A stretch of 64,000 nt of DNA from JBEBSD01 sp040394475 (GTDB taxonomy: Bacteria > Bacteroidota > Bacteroidia > Cytophagales > Spirosomataceae): positions 124,001-188,000 of the forward strand of contig JBEBSD010000001.1 of NCBI GenBank assembly GCA_040394475.1. The letters are read 5' to 3'. The notes beneath the pieces were generated by a model. It saw nothing but the letters and a program-made list of their open reading frames with translations, did no database searches and was not told the origin of the DNA. The stretch's first letter is position 1; the number at the start of each line of letters is the position of its first letter. Below are positions 43,162 to 52,540 of this stretch, piece after piece. Made by a program: the position numbers and the translations under genes.

Positions 43162-44979
43162 ATGCAATCCATTCGCAACATTGCTATTATTGCCCACGTC
43201 GACCACGGGAAAACGACGCTTGTGGATAAGATTATTCATGCGGGGAAACTCTTCAGGGATAACCAGGAATTCAACGATTTGATCCTGGATAATAATGACC
43301 TGGAAAGGGAAAGAGGGATTACGATCGTTTCGAAAAACGTTTCGGTCCGGTATAAAGATGTAAAAATCAACGTAATTGATACTCCGGGTCACGCAGACTT
43401 CGGGGGAGAGGTGGAAAGGGTGCTTAAACTGGCGGATGGCGTTGCACTGCTGGTGGATGCGTTTGAAGGTCCGATGCCGCAAACCCGCTTCGTGCTGGGT
43501 AAGGCCGTGCAGCTGGGACTAAAACCCATTGTCATTATTAATAAGGTAGACAAAGAAAACTGTCGCCCGGAAGAAGTCCAGGAGTCGGTTTTTGACCTGA
43601 TGTTTAACCTGGGCGCCACGGAAGACCAGCTTGATTTTGTGACCGTCTACGGTTCCTCCAAGCAGGGCTGGATGGGACCCGACTGGAAAACCCCGGTTAC
43701 GGATATCACCTTTCTGTTGGATACCATTCTGGAAGTCATTCCTCCGGCGCCTTCGTTGGAAGGAAAGCCGCAGATGCAGATTACCTCACTGGATTACAAT
43801 GCATTTGTAGGACGGATAGCTATCGGCCGGGTGCACAGAGGAGTCCTTAAGGAAGGCATGCAAATGATGCTTTGCAAGGCAAACGGCGTTACTAAAAAGG
43901 TAAAAATAAAGGAACTGCATGTGTTTGAGGGCCTGGGAAAGCAAAAGGTAATAGAAGTGGTTTCGGGAGAGATCTGTGCCGTAACAGGTATTGATGATTT
44001 CGAAATCGGGGATACCCTGACGGATATCGAAACGCCCGAGGCGTTGCCGCGGATTTCGGTGGATGAACCTACCATGAACATGCTGTTCACCATTAATAAC
44101 TCACCATTTTTCGGAAAAGAAGGAAAATTCGTCACTTCCCGTCACCTGCGTGACCGGTTGATGAAGGAAACGGAAAAGAACCTGGCGCTCCGGGTGGAAA
44201 CGACCAATAGCGAAGATAAATTCCTGGTATTCGGCCGTGGGATCCTTCATCTCGCCGTACTCATCGAGACCATGCGCCGGGAAGGATATGAATTGCAGGT
44301 GGGACAACCGCAGGTGCTTTATAAAGAAGATGAAAACGGACAACGCCTCGAGCCCGTCGAGACGCTCGTAGTGGATGTACCGGAGACAACCGCCGGAAAG
44401 GTGATTGAGCTGGCAACCCAACGCAGGGGAGAGCTGCTTGTAATGGAACCCAAGGGAGACTTACAGCATCTTGAGTTCGAAATCCCGTCCCGGGGCCTGA
44501 TCGGTTTGCGTTCCAATGTCCTGACGGCCACCCAGGGAGAAGCCATTATGACCCACCGGTTTAAAAGCTTCGAACCCTTCAGGGGCTCGATACCCGGAAG
44601 GATCAACGGATCGATTATTTCGAAGAATACCGGCGCGGCTACCGGCTATACCCTGGATAAATTACAGGACAGGGGTTCTTTCTTTGTAGATCCGGGGGAA
44701 GAACTTTACGGAGGCCAGGTGGTCGGAGAACACACGCGGCCGAATGATATTGTCGTCAACCTGCAGGAATCGAAAAAACTTACCAACATGCGTGCATCCG
44801 GTACTGACGACGGATTGCGTATCGCTCCGAAAATTAATTTCTCGCTGGAAGAGTCGCTGGAATACATACAAAAGGATGAATACCTGGAAGTAACTCCCCA
44901 AAACCTGAGAATGCGTAAAATATACCTGGACGAAAACGAGCGGAAACGCCACGCTTCGAAATTTGAACTGGCTGAATAG
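43162..44979 (+). CDS. typA: Ribosome-associated translational GTPase TypA/BipA
   Basis: A 605-aa elongation-factor-like GTPase that binds ribosomes and assists 50S assembly and stress adaptation. The G domain spans about 1-195 with G1 AHVDHGKTTL, G2 RGITI, G3 DTPGHADFGGE and G4 NKVDK. Domain II follows, then the EF-G-like domain III/V segments, and the TypA-specific C-terminal domain (about 480-600; FRGSIPGRINGSIIS). Length is typical. A strong terminator follows 13 bp after the stop. Confidence 0.97.
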   Translation: MQSIRNIAIIAHVDHGKTTLVDKIIHAGKLFRDNQEFNDLILDNNDLERERGITIVSKNVSVRYKDVKINVIDTPGHADFGGEVERVLKLADGVALLVDAFEGPMPQTRFVLGKAVQLGLKPIVIINKVDKENCRPEEVQESVFDLMFNLGATEDQLDFVTVYGSSKQGWMGPDWKTPVTDITFLLDTILEVIPPAPSLEGKPQMQITSLDYNAFVGRIAIGRVHRGVLKEGMQMMLCKANGVTKKVKIKELHVFEGLGKQKVIEVVSGEICAVTGIDDFEIGDTLTDIETPEALPRISVDEPTMNMLFTINNSPFFGKEGKFVTSRHLRDRLMKETEKNLALRVETTNSEDKFLVFGRGILHLAVLIETMRREGYELQVGQPQVLYKEDENGQRLEPVETLVVDVPETTAGKVIELATQRRGELLVMEPKGDLQHLEFEIPSRGLIGLRSNVLTATQGEAIMTHRFKSFEPFRGSIPGRINGSIISKNTGAATGYTLDKLQDRGSFFVDPGEELYGGQVVGEHTRPNDIVVNLQESKKLTNMRASGTDDGLRIAPKINFSLEESLEYIQKDEYLEVTPQNLRMRKIYLDENERKRHASKFELAE

Positions 44980-44992
44980 CCGGTGAACTGAC

Positions 44993-45021
44993 AAGAGCCG
45001 CCCAAAAAGGCGGCTCTTTTT
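44993..45021 (+). terminator. Intrinsic terminator of typA
   Basis: A 10-bp perfect stem AAGAGCCGCC / GGCGGCTCTT with a CAAAAA loop, followed by T residues. Confidence 0.9.
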
Positions 45022-45093
45022 GCGTGTGCCCGCCGGCCATGTGATGGTACGATCTTTGTATGCGTTAAGGATATATCTTACATCTAACGCAAT

Positions 45094-46002
45094 ATGGAAA
45101 CGAAAAACAACACCGGAACATTGGTTGCACTGGCACTGGTAGCAATACTGGCAGGTGTATTCGCTTATCTCTATTTTCAGGAAAAGAAAATCACTGAAAA
45201 ACAAAGCCAGGACCTTGAAGTCCGTATCACGCAACTCGCCTCCACTGAAATTAAACTGGATAGTATTTCACGTCAGTTGGACGCCCGCATGGCAGAGATA
45301 GAAGGCCTTGGCGGCGACCTGGAAGAATTGAAGAAGGTAAAGGCCCAATTGGAGGCAGATAAAGTGGCATTACGCAGAGGTACTACGGATTTGAGCAGTA
45401 AAATCAAGGATTACGAAACCTTTTTGCGGCAAAAGGACGAGGAAATTGCACAACTTAGGGAAGAAAATCAACAGCTGCTAAGCAAAAATGAAGAGCTGGC
45501 GACGGTAAATGAAGAGCTTTTCCGGGAGAAGGAAACGGTAGTGGATTCGTTGTCCGGGGCATTGGCGAAAACCGAAGAACTGGAGGGGAAAGTGCGGGTG
45601 GCCTCTGCCCTGAAAGCCCGGGACGTAAAGGTCTATGCCGTGTCTTCCAAGGGAAAGGTCCGGGAGGGAGATAAGGTGCGGTCCAGGCGGATCGATAAGG
45701 TCAGGGTGGATTTTATGCTGGAGAAAAACCCGCTGGCCCAACAGAACATGAAAACCGTTTACATGCGGGTCCTGGATCCGCAGGGAGCGACGATTTCTGA
45801 TACCAGCACGGGTTCCGGTACGCTGGAGTACGATGGTGAAACCATCCAGTACACGTTTGCCAAAGACGTAGACTACACCAATAGCAACCAGGACGTCAGT
45901 ATCCTGTACGATCGTTCCGGCGATTTCAAATCCGGAAATTATAGCGTGCAGCTTTATGCCGAGGGATTTCTTATCGGCGAAGGGGCGTTTTCGGTGAAAT
46001 AA
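45094..46002 (+). CDS. Membrane-anchored coiled-coil protein
   Basis: A 302-aa protein with a single N-terminal transmembrane segment (about 8-25, LVALALVAILAGVFAYLYF). A long heptad-rich coiled coil follows (about 30-170, rich in E, K, L and Q), then a beta-type C-terminal domain (about 175-302; VRVDFMLEKNPLAQQNMKTVYMRVLDP ... NYSVQLYAEGFLIGEGAFSV). No enzymatic motif is visible and I know no named family, though proteins of this layout are common in Cytophagales. It is likely inner-membrane anchored with the domain in the periplasm. It is isolated from typA by a terminator. Confidence 0.82.
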   Translation: METKNNTGTLVALALVAILAGVFAYLYFQEKKITEKQSQDLEVRITQLASTEIKLDSISRQLDARMAEIEGLGGDLEELKKVKAQLEADKVALRRGTTDLSSKIKDYETFLRQKDEEIAQLREENQQLLSKNEELATVNEELFREKETVVDSLSGALAKTEELEGKVRVASALKARDVKVYAVSSKGKVREGDKVRSRRIDKVRVDFMLEKNPLAQQNMKTVYMRVLDPQGATISDTSTGSGTLEYDGETIQYTFAKDVDYTNSNQDVSILYDRSGDFKSGNYSVQLYAEGFLIGEGAFSVK

Positions 46003-46028
46003 ATTCAGGGAGCCGGGCTGTTTTCTTT

Positions 46029-47483
46029 TCAGCTCAGCTCCTTTTGCCTGGCTTTTGCGTCGTATACCTCACACGGGTACCCGAAAAGGCATTTATCCCG
46101 GATCATTTCGGCCACACTCTCCGGAACGAGCTTTTCCCATCCGGGTTCCCCCTTTTTAACCATCGCCAGCACCTCGTCGGTGGTCCACCGCATGTATTCA
46201 ATATTGAAATTGCGGATGTCTTCAATTTTGTCATTTACTTTAAGGTACTGGTAGAGCGGTTGCAGGTTGGCGGGAATCTCAAAATTCTCACAATTGTAAA
46301 TGCTGCCGTCCGCTCTCAGGGTTGGGTAAATGAATAATTTTACTTTCCTGCTGAAAAGTGTCGCGAACGATTCGAGTATCCCTCCCGGAAGAAAATGGTA
46401 ATGGCTTTCGTCAAAAATATTCTGCAGGCTGGGGATGCCCAGCAAGAGACCGGATTTCAACTTGGTCAGCCGGGATAAATACGCAACCAACCGGAAATAT
46501 TCATGGTAATTGGAAATCATGACGTGATGGTTCAGCGAACACAGAATATCCACCCGGTCCAGAAAATCTTTTTCATCGATGGCATCTTCTTCCGATTTCA
46601 GGTTGTGGAGCGTAAGTTCCGATACCAGGAGCACTTTCTCAGGGTCGACATCCGGCTCTGCGATAAACTGCTGGGTACCGTGCTCAATCATATCGATATG
46701 GACATTGGTAATCGGTCGCAGCCTGCCGCGCATCAGTAAAATATGCTTCTTGTAAAAGGCTTCGGCCGGCTGCAGAACACCGCCGTCAGGTCCGAAAAGC
46801 GCCGCATCCGTAAAGCCGTTCTTAACCAGGTACAGACTCATCAGCCGGTTGTCGACGGCCATAAAATCAGGCCCGCTGAAACGGATCATGTCGATCTTGA
46901 TATCCTCCGGGTTCAGGTCGTCCATGAGAGACAGCAAGAGCGTTTCGGGCGATTTGTGATAAAAGAAGCAGGCATACATCAGGTTCACGCCGATAATCCC
47001 GAGCGCCTGTTGTTGCAGCACAATGTCTTTATGTCCCATTCTGACGTGCAGGATCACATCGTTGTGAGGCCCAGCGGGTGTGAGCTGGAAGCGCAGGCCT
47101 ATCCAGCCGTGCGGATCATTATTTTTCTTATAATTCAGGGCCTCTACGGTGTTGGCAAAAGCAAAAAAGAGGCTTTCCGAGCCCCTTTTTTCTGTCAGCC
47201 GCTTTTCTACAAGGCTGTATTCTTTCTGCAGCATCTTCTCCAGTCGCGATTCCACGACATACCGGCCGCTTTCTTCGTGGCCGTAGATAGAGTCGCTGAA
47301 AACCATGTCATAGGCCGACATGGTTTTGGCAATTGTTCCGGAAGCCCCCCCTGCTTTGAAAAAGTGTGCCGCCGTTTCCTGTCCGGCCCCGATTTCCGCA
47401 AAAGACCCGTAAATGCGGCGATCCAGATTTAGTAAGAGTGCTTTCTGTTTTGTTCCTAAACTTTTATCGTGCATAAATTGCAT
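46029..47483 (-). CDS. Conserved Bacteroidota protein, often labelled nicotinate-nucleotide adenylyltransferase
   Basis: A 484-aa soluble protein with the highly conserved opening KQKALLLNLDRRIYGSFAEIGAGQETAAHFFKAGGASGTIAKTMSAYDM (first 60 residues; only part is quoted elsewhere). From memory, relatives are automatically named nicotinate-nucleotide adenylyltransferase or TonB-dependent receptor. The nucleotidyltransferase HxGH-type motif is absent, and neither a signal peptide nor a barrel is seen, so neither label is supported. The start could also be MHDKSL, 9 bp later. It converges on the coiled-coil gene and diverges from the GGCT-like gene. Confidence 0.8.
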   Translation of the reverse strand: MQFMHDKSLGTKQKALLLNLDRRIYGSFAEIGAGQETAAHFFKAGGASGTIAKTMSAYDMVFSDSIYGHEESGRYVVESRLEKMLQKEYSLVEKRLTEKRGSESLFFAFANTVEALNYKKNNDPHGWIGLRFQLTPAGPHNDVILHVRMGHKDIVLQQQALGIIGVNLMYACFFYHKSPETLLLSLMDDLNPEDIKIDMIRFSGPDFMAVDNRLMSLYLVKNGFTDAALFGPDGGVLQPAEAFYKKHILLMRGRLRPITNVHIDMIEHGTQQFIAEPDVDPEKVLLVSELTLHNLKSEEDAIDEKDFLDRVDILCSLNHHVMISNYHEYFRLVAYLSRLTKLKSGLLLGIPSLQNIFDESHYHFLPGGILESFATLFSRKVKLFIYPTLRADGSIYNCENFEIPANLQPLYQYLKVNDKIEDIRNFNIEYMRWTTDEVLAMVKKGEPGWEKLVPESVAEMIRDKCLFGYPCEVYDAKARQKELS

Positions 47484-47558
47484 GTTGATGATGACTATTG
47501 GAGCACTAATTTAATGGATTTTATTCGTTGTTTATAGGGATTTCCGGACCGGAAGCGT

Positions 47559-47996
47559 ATGTTTCGTAAAAAACAGGGAAGAAAGATGGTTGTCACTACC
47601 GATAAAAATGCCAGCGGTTACCTTTTTGTTTACGGGACATTGATGCAGGCATTTAACAACCCGTTTGCCGACCGTTTGCGGGCATTATCCGATTATGCGG
47701 GCGAAGGCTGGTTGCCGGGAAGGCTGTATCGGGTGAGCTGGTATCCCGGTGCCATTTATCAGCAAGACCATTCCGGGAAAATATGGGGCGAGCTCTACCG
47801 GATGTACGATGGCGGGACGCTGCTCGAGGAACTGGACGCGTACGAGGAGATTGTCCCCGACGTCGTAGCAAGTCCTTATGTACGCCGAATTTTACCGGTT
47901 TTTCTGGAAAACGGCGCAATAATAACCTCCTGGGTGTATCTTTATAACCAGTCGGTGCAAGGGGTCGAAGAAATTGCATCCGGTCGTTTTACTTAA
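47559..47996 (+). CDS. Gamma-glutamylcyclotransferase-like (AIG2/GGCT fold) protein
   Basis: A 145-aa cytoplasmic protein with the GGCT signature YLFVYGTLM (about residues 20-28) and the acidic ELDAYEEI containing the expected catalytic Glu. The family cyclises gamma-glutamyl amines or acts on related peptides; the substrate is unknown. MVVTTDK (47586) is an alternative start that removes a very basic extension. It ends 14 bp ahead of thiN and is probably co-transcribed. Confidence 0.85.
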   Translation: MFRKKQGRKMVVTTDKNASGYLFVYGTLMQAFNNPFADRLRALSDYAGEGWLPGRLYRVSWYPGAIYQQDHSGKIWGELYRMYDGGTLLEELDAYEEIVPDVVASPYVRRILPVFLENGAIITSWVYLYNQSVQGVEEIASGRFT

Positions 47997-48010
47997 CCAG
48001 TACAGGGACT

Positions 48011-48673
48011 ATGTCATCCCATCATTTTGTAAAAGATAAACAGGAGCCTGCCCTCATTATTGCGAACGGTGAGGCGTGCAGCGAAGAACTATTGGGACAG
48101 CTGCTGGAGTGGAACCCGTTCATTGTGGTGCTTGATAATGCCATCTACCGGGTTATGGAGCTGGGGATCAAGCCGGATGTCTGGCTGGGTGATTTTGATA
48201 CGCAGCATGATTTTGAACAAATCCAGGCGCATTATTACCCGCTGGAAGTGATCCGTACCCCGAGTCAGGACAAGACAGATCTTGAAAAAGCATTGGATTT
48301 CCTGGTTGACCGGGGGTATCCGGCCGTTAATATTGTGTGGGCTACCGGGCGCCGGGCAGATCATACAATTACCAATATCACCAATCTGGTACGGTATAAG
48401 CACCTGATCAGGATCGTGATGTTTGACGACTATTCCCGGATTTTCCCGGTGGTGGGGACCTTTGAAAAATGGTATACTGCCGGAACTCCGGTTTCATTGA
48501 TCCCTGTAGGAGAGGCAGCGGGTATCCGCACCAGCGGACTACGCTATAACCTGGATGGCGAATCGCTCGTGTCGGGTTACCGAAGCGGGAATAGCAACGA
48601 AGCAGCAGGGGATGGTATCGTTAAGATCGAAGTGGCCTCGGGCGATTTGCTGATAATGGAATGCCGGGACTAG
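48011..48673 (+). CDS. thiN: Thiamine pyrophosphokinase
   Basis: A 220-aa enzyme that makes thiamine diphosphate from thiamine and ATP. The catalytic domain (about 10-140) shows VVLDNAIYRVMELGIKPDVWLGDFDT, the Mg/ATP-site residues QDKTDLEKALDFL, and GRRADHTITNITNL. The C-terminal thiamine-binding beta domain (about 145-218) ends in LDGESLVSG..NSNEA. Length and motifs are complete. The gene ends within a 13-bp hairpin that includes its own stop codon. Confidence 0.93.
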   Translation: MSSHHFVKDKQEPALIIANGEACSEELLGQLLEWNPFIVVLDNAIYRVMELGIKPDVWLGDFDTQHDFEQIQAHYYPLEVIRTPSQDKTDLEKALDFLVDRGYPAVNIVWATGRRADHTITNITNLVRYKHLIRIVMFDDYSRIFPVVGTFEKWYTAGTPVSLIPVGEAAGIRTSGLRYNLDGESLVSGYRSGNSNEAAGDGIVKIEVASGDLLIMECRD

Positions 48674-48703
48674 CCTGCCGGATTTTTCCCGCAGGCTAGT
48701 CCC
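48666..48703. terminator. Bidirectional terminator between thiN and prpD
   Basis: A perfect 13-bp stem (GGGACTAGCCTGC at 48666-48678, GCAGGCTAGTCCC at 48691-48703) has a 12-nt loop containing TTTTT. It includes the thiN stop codon TAG and lies between two convergent genes. No long T tract follows on either strand, so efficiency is uncertain. Confidence 0.6.
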
Positions 48704-48717
48704 GTAAGAAATTCCGC

Positions 48718-50172
48718 TCAACGGGTGGTCATGGCATCTACAAACGTGTGAACAGGAGTGTCGATCAACCGGGTCATATCCAGGGAAATGTCCAGGATCC
48801 GCTGTTGTTGTTTCGACGAAAACAGGCGGTTCAGATTCGTCCGGTACTTACGGAGCAGCAGGGGGATCCCTTCTTCCCGGCGGCGCTTATGGCCTACCGG
48901 ATAGTCCACCACGACTTCTTCCAGGACGGTTCCGTCCTGCAGCTCCAGGGTAAGGGCATTGGCAATGGACCTTTTTTCCGGATCGTGGTAATCACGGGTA
49001 AATTGCGGATCTTCCTCGGTAACCATTTTATCCCGCAGCGCATCGATCCGCGGATCCTCTGCAATCTCATTCTCGTAATCGGCTGCCGTTAAGCGCCCAA
49101 ACAGCAAGGGTACCGCAATCATGTATTGCAGACAGTGATCCCGGTCGGCGGGGTTGTGCAGCGGACCTTTTTTATCGATAATCCGGATCGCCGCCTCATG
49201 AGTGCGGATTTTAAGCGAGCGGATTGCAGCCGCTGTTTTTCCCAGGGCCTTTAGTTTTTCATGAAGGAGAATGGCTGCTTCCACCGCGGTTTGCGAGTGG
49301 AATTCGGCAGGAAATGAGATCTTGAAAAGCACATTTTCCATGACATACGAACCATAAGGTCGCTGGAAACGGAATGCATCGCCCTTAAACAACACATCGT
49401 AGAACCCCCAGGTTGGGGCCGTCAATACCGAAGGATAGCCCATCTCCCCGGTTTGTGCCATCAGCGCCAGCCGGACAGCCCGGGAAGTAGCATCGCCGGC
49501 TGCCCAGGATTTCCGGCTTCCTGTGTTGGGGGCATGCCGGTAAGTACGGAGTGAATTACCGTCTACAAAAGCCAGGGAAAGTGCATTGATCAGTTCATCC
49601 CTGGTAAGTCCGATGAGTTTTCCGACGACGGCGGCAGAGGCTATTTTTACCAGGATAACATGGTCGAGCCCTACCCGGTTAAAGGCATTTTCGAGGGCAA
49701 GAATGCCCTGTATTTCATGAGCCCGTATCATGGCATCCAGAACCGCCTTCATGGTTAAGGGGGCGCCGCCGTTCGCTACTGCAGTACGGGAAAGCCAGTC
49801 GGCGGTAGCCAGGATGCCGCCGAGATTATCCGAAGGATGGCCCCATTCGGCCGCCAGCCAGGTGTCGTTGAAATCGAGCCAGCGGATAATAGTGCCGATA
49901 TTAAAGGCAGCCTGCACCGGGTCAAGCTGGTAATTGGTACCGGGTACTTTGGCGCCATTCGGAACAATTGTGCCGGGAACCAGCGGACCCAGCAGTTTGG
50001 TACATGCCGGGTAGGTCAATGCCTCCAGTCCGCAGCCAAGGGTATCAAGGAGACAGTAATGGGCGGTTTGCCAGGCCAGCGGACTGTGGATCTCATAGTT
50101 GAGCACATAGTCGGCAATGTCGGCGAGTACCTGGTCGGCTTCGGGACGTTCGTTTGAAACAGGAGAAGACAT
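48718..50172 (-). CDS. prpD: 2-methylcitrate dehydratase (MmgE/PrpD family)
   Basis: A 484-aa cofactor-free dehydratase that converts 2-methylcitrate to 2-methyl-cis-aconitate. PrpD motifs include DTLGCGLEAL near residue 50, WLDFNDTWLAAEWGHPSDNLG (active-site region, about 95-115), DGNSLRTYRHAPNTGSRKSWAAGDATSRAV and the FHSQTAVEAA region. Length equals that of E. coli PrpD (483 aa). It is the third gene of the prpB-prpC-prpD operon (32 bp after prpC). No acnD/prpF is present, so this cofactor-free route is the complete one here. Confidence 0.95.
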   Translation of the reverse strand: MSSPVSNERPEADQVLADIADYVLNYEIHSPLAWQTAHYCLLDTLGCGLEALTYPACTKLLGPLVPGTIVPNGAKVPGTNYQLDPVQAAFNIGTIIRWLDFNDTWLAAEWGHPSDNLGGILATADWLSRTAVANGGAPLTMKAVLDAMIRAHEIQGILALENAFNRVGLDHVILVKIASAAVVGKLIGLTRDELINALSLAFVDGNSLRTYRHAPNTGSRKSWAAGDATSRAVRLALMAQTGEMGYPSVLTAPTWGFYDVLFKGDAFRFQRPYGSYVMENVLFKISFPAEFHSQTAVEAAILLHEKLKALGKTAAAIRSLKIRTHEAAIRIIDKKGPLHNPADRDHCLQYMIAVPLLFGRLTAADYENEIAEDPRIDALRDKMVTEEDPQFTRDYHDPEKRSIANALTLELQDGTVLEEVVVDYPVGHKRRREEGIPLLLRKYRTNLNRLFSSKQQQRILDISLDMTRLIDTPVHTFVDAMTTR

Positions 50173-50204
50173 GATGCGTAATCTTGTGAAAACTGAATAG
50201 GGGA

Positions 50205-51350
50205 TTATCGTTTGGAAAGGGGGATAAAGGGGCGGTCTTCCGGCCCGGTATAATTGGCGCCCGGACGGATTATTTTTCCATCCTGCCGTTGCTCAATAAT
50301 ATGGGCGCTCCAGCCGGTTATACGGCTCATAACAAACAGCGGCGTAAAGAAGAGGGTGGGAATACCCATCAGGTGATAGGCCACCGCAGAGTACCAGTCC
50401 AGGTTAGGGAACATTTTCTTTTCTTCCCACAGGACTTCTTCCAGCCGTTCGGCAATTGCATACAGGCGGAGGTCGCCGCTTTCCAGGGAAAGTTCGTGAG
50501 CGATTTTCCTGATCACCTGATTGCGGGGGTCGGATACGGTATATACCGGGTGCCCGAAACCAATAATCACTTCTTTCCGCCCGAGGCGTTCCCGGATATC
50601 GGCAGCCGCCTCATCCGGCGACTGGTACCGGCTTTGTATTTCAAAGGCTACCTCGTTGGCGCCCCCGTGCCTGGGGCCCCGGAGCGCCCCGATGGCCCCG
50701 GCCACTGCCGAATAGATGTCAGAACCTGTACCCGCAATCACCCTGGCGGTAAAGGTGCTCGCATTAAATTCATGCTCGGCGTACAGGTTCAGCGAAACCT
50801 GCAGCGCATGCTCCCAGGAAGGAGCGGGAGGTTGGCCGTGCAGCAAGTGCAGAAAATGGGCTCCGATGGTTTCGTCATCCGTTTCTGTCTCGATTCTTCT
50901 GCCATTTTGTGTATAATGGTGCCAGTAGGCAAGCGCCGAAGGAAAAGAAGCCAGTAATTTATCGGCAATTTCCCGTGCCCCGGCAACCGAATGATCGTCT
51001 TTTTCAGGAGAAAGTGTGCCCAGCACGGAGCAGAAAGTACGCAGGACGTCCATGGGATGTGCGGCGGCCGGGAGTAGTTCGAGAGCCTTTTTCACAAGAA
51101 CGGGCAGGCTCCGAAGCCGGGCCAGCCGGATCCGGTAGGCCTTCAGGCGTGCAGCGTCGGGCAATTCCCCGTAGATCAGCAGGTAGGCTGTTTCCTCAAA
51201 CGAGGCTTTCTCGGCCAGGTCCAGGATATTATAGCCCCTGTAGTGCAGTTCGTTGCCGTTTTTTCCGACAGTGCAGAGCGCCGTATTTCCGGCCGGGACC
51301 CCCGATAGGGCGACACTTTTTTTGGGCTTAAAGGTTGGTTCCGTTTGCAT
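50205..51350 (-). CDS. prpC: 2-methylcitrate synthase
   Basis: A 381-aa member of the citrate synthase family that condenses propionyl-CoA with oxaloacetate. The short length, the opening KKSVALSGVPAGNTALCTVG, and the catalytic segments HPMDVLRTFCSVLG, RGPRHGGANEVAFE (His) and GFGHPVYTVSDPRN (His), with a late Asp region, fit PrpC rather than the longer GltA. Position between prpB and prpD supports the assignment. It may also retain citrate synthase activity. Confidence 0.94.
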   Translation of the reverse strand: MQTEPTFKPKKSVALSGVPAGNTALCTVGKNGNELHYRGYNILDLAEKASFEETAYLLIYGELPDAARLKAYRIRLARLRSLPVLVKKALELLPAAAHPMDVLRTFCSVLGTLSPEKDDHSVAGAREIADKLLASFPSALAYWHHYTQNGRRIETETDDETIGAHFLHLLHGQPPAPSWEHALQVSLNLYAEHEFNASTFTARVIAGTGSDIYSAVAGAIGALRGPRHGGANEVAFEIQSRYQSPDEAAADIRERLGRKEVIIGFGHPVYTVSDPRNQVIRKIAHELSLESGDLRLYAIAERLEEVLWEEKKMFPNLDWYSAVAYHLMGIPTLFFTPLFVMSRITGWSAHIIEQRQDGKIIRPGANYTGPEDRPFIPLSKR

Positions 51351-51383
51351 GGTTAAGCAGGTTGTTGGACAATCGCTTCTCAG

Positions 51384-52274
51384 TCATTGCCTGAAGAGGT
51401 CGTCGAGTTTCTTTTCGTAGTTATAATAGCCGATACTTTCGTAAAGTTCGGCTCGGGTCTGCATGGCAGGAATGACCTGCTGTTGGGTGCCTTCACGGCG
51501 AAGGGTCGTATACACGTTTTGCGCAGCCTTATTGGCAGCCCGGAAGGCCGACAGCGGGTACAGGACCAACCCGACGCCCGCAGCGTGCAATTCATCTACC
51601 GTCCAGAGGGGCGTGAACCCGAATTCGGTAATATTGGCCAGAACCGGGATTCCGGTCGCTGTTACAAACTGCCTGTACTGGGCAATCTCAGTGACAGCTT
51701 CGGCAAAAATAAAATCGGCGCCCGCTTCTTTATAGGCAAAAGCCCGCTGCAGGGCATTTTCAATCCCCTCGCTTGCGATTGCGTCGGTCCGGGCGCCTAT
51801 CACAAAAGCTTCGTCGGTTCGGGCATCTACCGCTGCCTTGATCCGGTCGCACATTTCATCGCTGCTGACGACTTCCTTGCCCGGGCGGTGGCCGCAACGT
51901 TTGGCGCCTATCTGGTCTTCTATGTGGACCGCCGCTGCTCCTGCTTTAATAAGGGATTTGATGGTCCGCGCCACATTAAAAGCGGAGGGGCCAAATCCGG
52001 TATCAATGTCTACTAATAGAGGTGCATCGGTGACATTTGTAATCCGTTCCGTATCAATCAGGACATCGGCCAGGGATGTTATGCCGAGATCAGGGATACC
52101 CAGTGAACCTGCCGCCACTCCTCCTCCGGAGAGATAGATGGCTCTAAAACCTGCCTGCGAAGCCAGCAAGGCATGATTGGCATTGAGAGCGCCTGCAATT
52201 TGCAGGGGGCTTTCCTCCTGCATGGCAAGCCGGAAGCGCTCGCCTGCTGAATAATTTCCCACTGTTGAAGCCAT
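51384..52274 (-). CDS. prpB: Methylisocitrate lyase
   Basis: A 296-aa TIM-barrel lyase that splits 2-methylisocitrate into pyruvate and succinate. The catalytic loop KRCGHRPGKEVVS contains the active-site Cys, and the Mg-binding acidic residues lie in DIDTGFG and VHIEDQIG. The start MASTVGNYSAGERFRLAM was chosen as the usual N-terminus; longer readings add an unrelated stretch. It is the first gene of the prp operon and is separated by 34 bp from prpC. Confidence 0.95.
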   Translation of the reverse strand: MASTVGNYSAGERFRLAMQEESPLQIAGALNANHALLASQAGFRAIYLSGGGVAAGSLGIPDLGITSLADVLIDTERITNVTDAPLLVDIDTGFGPSAFNVARTIKSLIKAGAAAVHIEDQIGAKRCGHRPGKEVVSSDEMCDRIKAAVDARTDEAFVIGARTDAIASEGIENALQRAFAYKEAGADFIFAEAVTEIAQYRQFVTATGIPVLANITEFGFTPLWTVDELHAAGVGLVLYPLSAFRAANKAAQNVYTTLRREGTQQQVIPAMQTRAELYESIGYYNYEKKLDDLFRQ

Positions 52275-52472
52275 ACGGACAAGGGGCAGAATAAATGAAA
52301 ATGAAACCGGGCAAGAGCCCGAATAAGGGTGCAAGATAAGGTTTGCAAGGGGGAAAAGGGCAAAGAGCCAGGGTTAATTTTGTCCGGACGGCTTAAAACG
52401 GGAGCCGGGCCGGACCCGGCGGGTGAGGCCCCGGGGATTTCCCCGGTGCGGGAGAGAATCCTGAGAATTGAC

Positions 52473-52504
52473 TTTGATAAAAGGGCGGAAAGGCGTTAAT
52501 TTGA
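52473..52504 (+). promoter_or_regulatory. Putative promoter of the DUF3127 gene
   Basis: A -33-like TTTG (52473-52476) and a -7-like TTAATTTG (52497-52504, one mismatch to TAnnTTTG) are spaced by 20 bp, the preferred distance in Bacteroidota. About 36 bp precede the start codon. Confidence 0.55.
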
Positions 52505-52540
52505 GGCCGGTTTTATAGGGGAATCAAATCAACAGTATAA

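Noticed and set aside
46029..47483. Nicotinate-nucleotide adenylyltransferase assignment
   Set aside because: No HxGH-type nucleotidyltransferase motif is present, so the commonly propagated name is not supported.
52380..52450. GC-rich palindromes between prpB and the DUF3127 gene as a terminator or operator
   Set aside because: Several short overlapping GGGCC/CCCGG stems are possible, but none is dominant or followed by a T tract.
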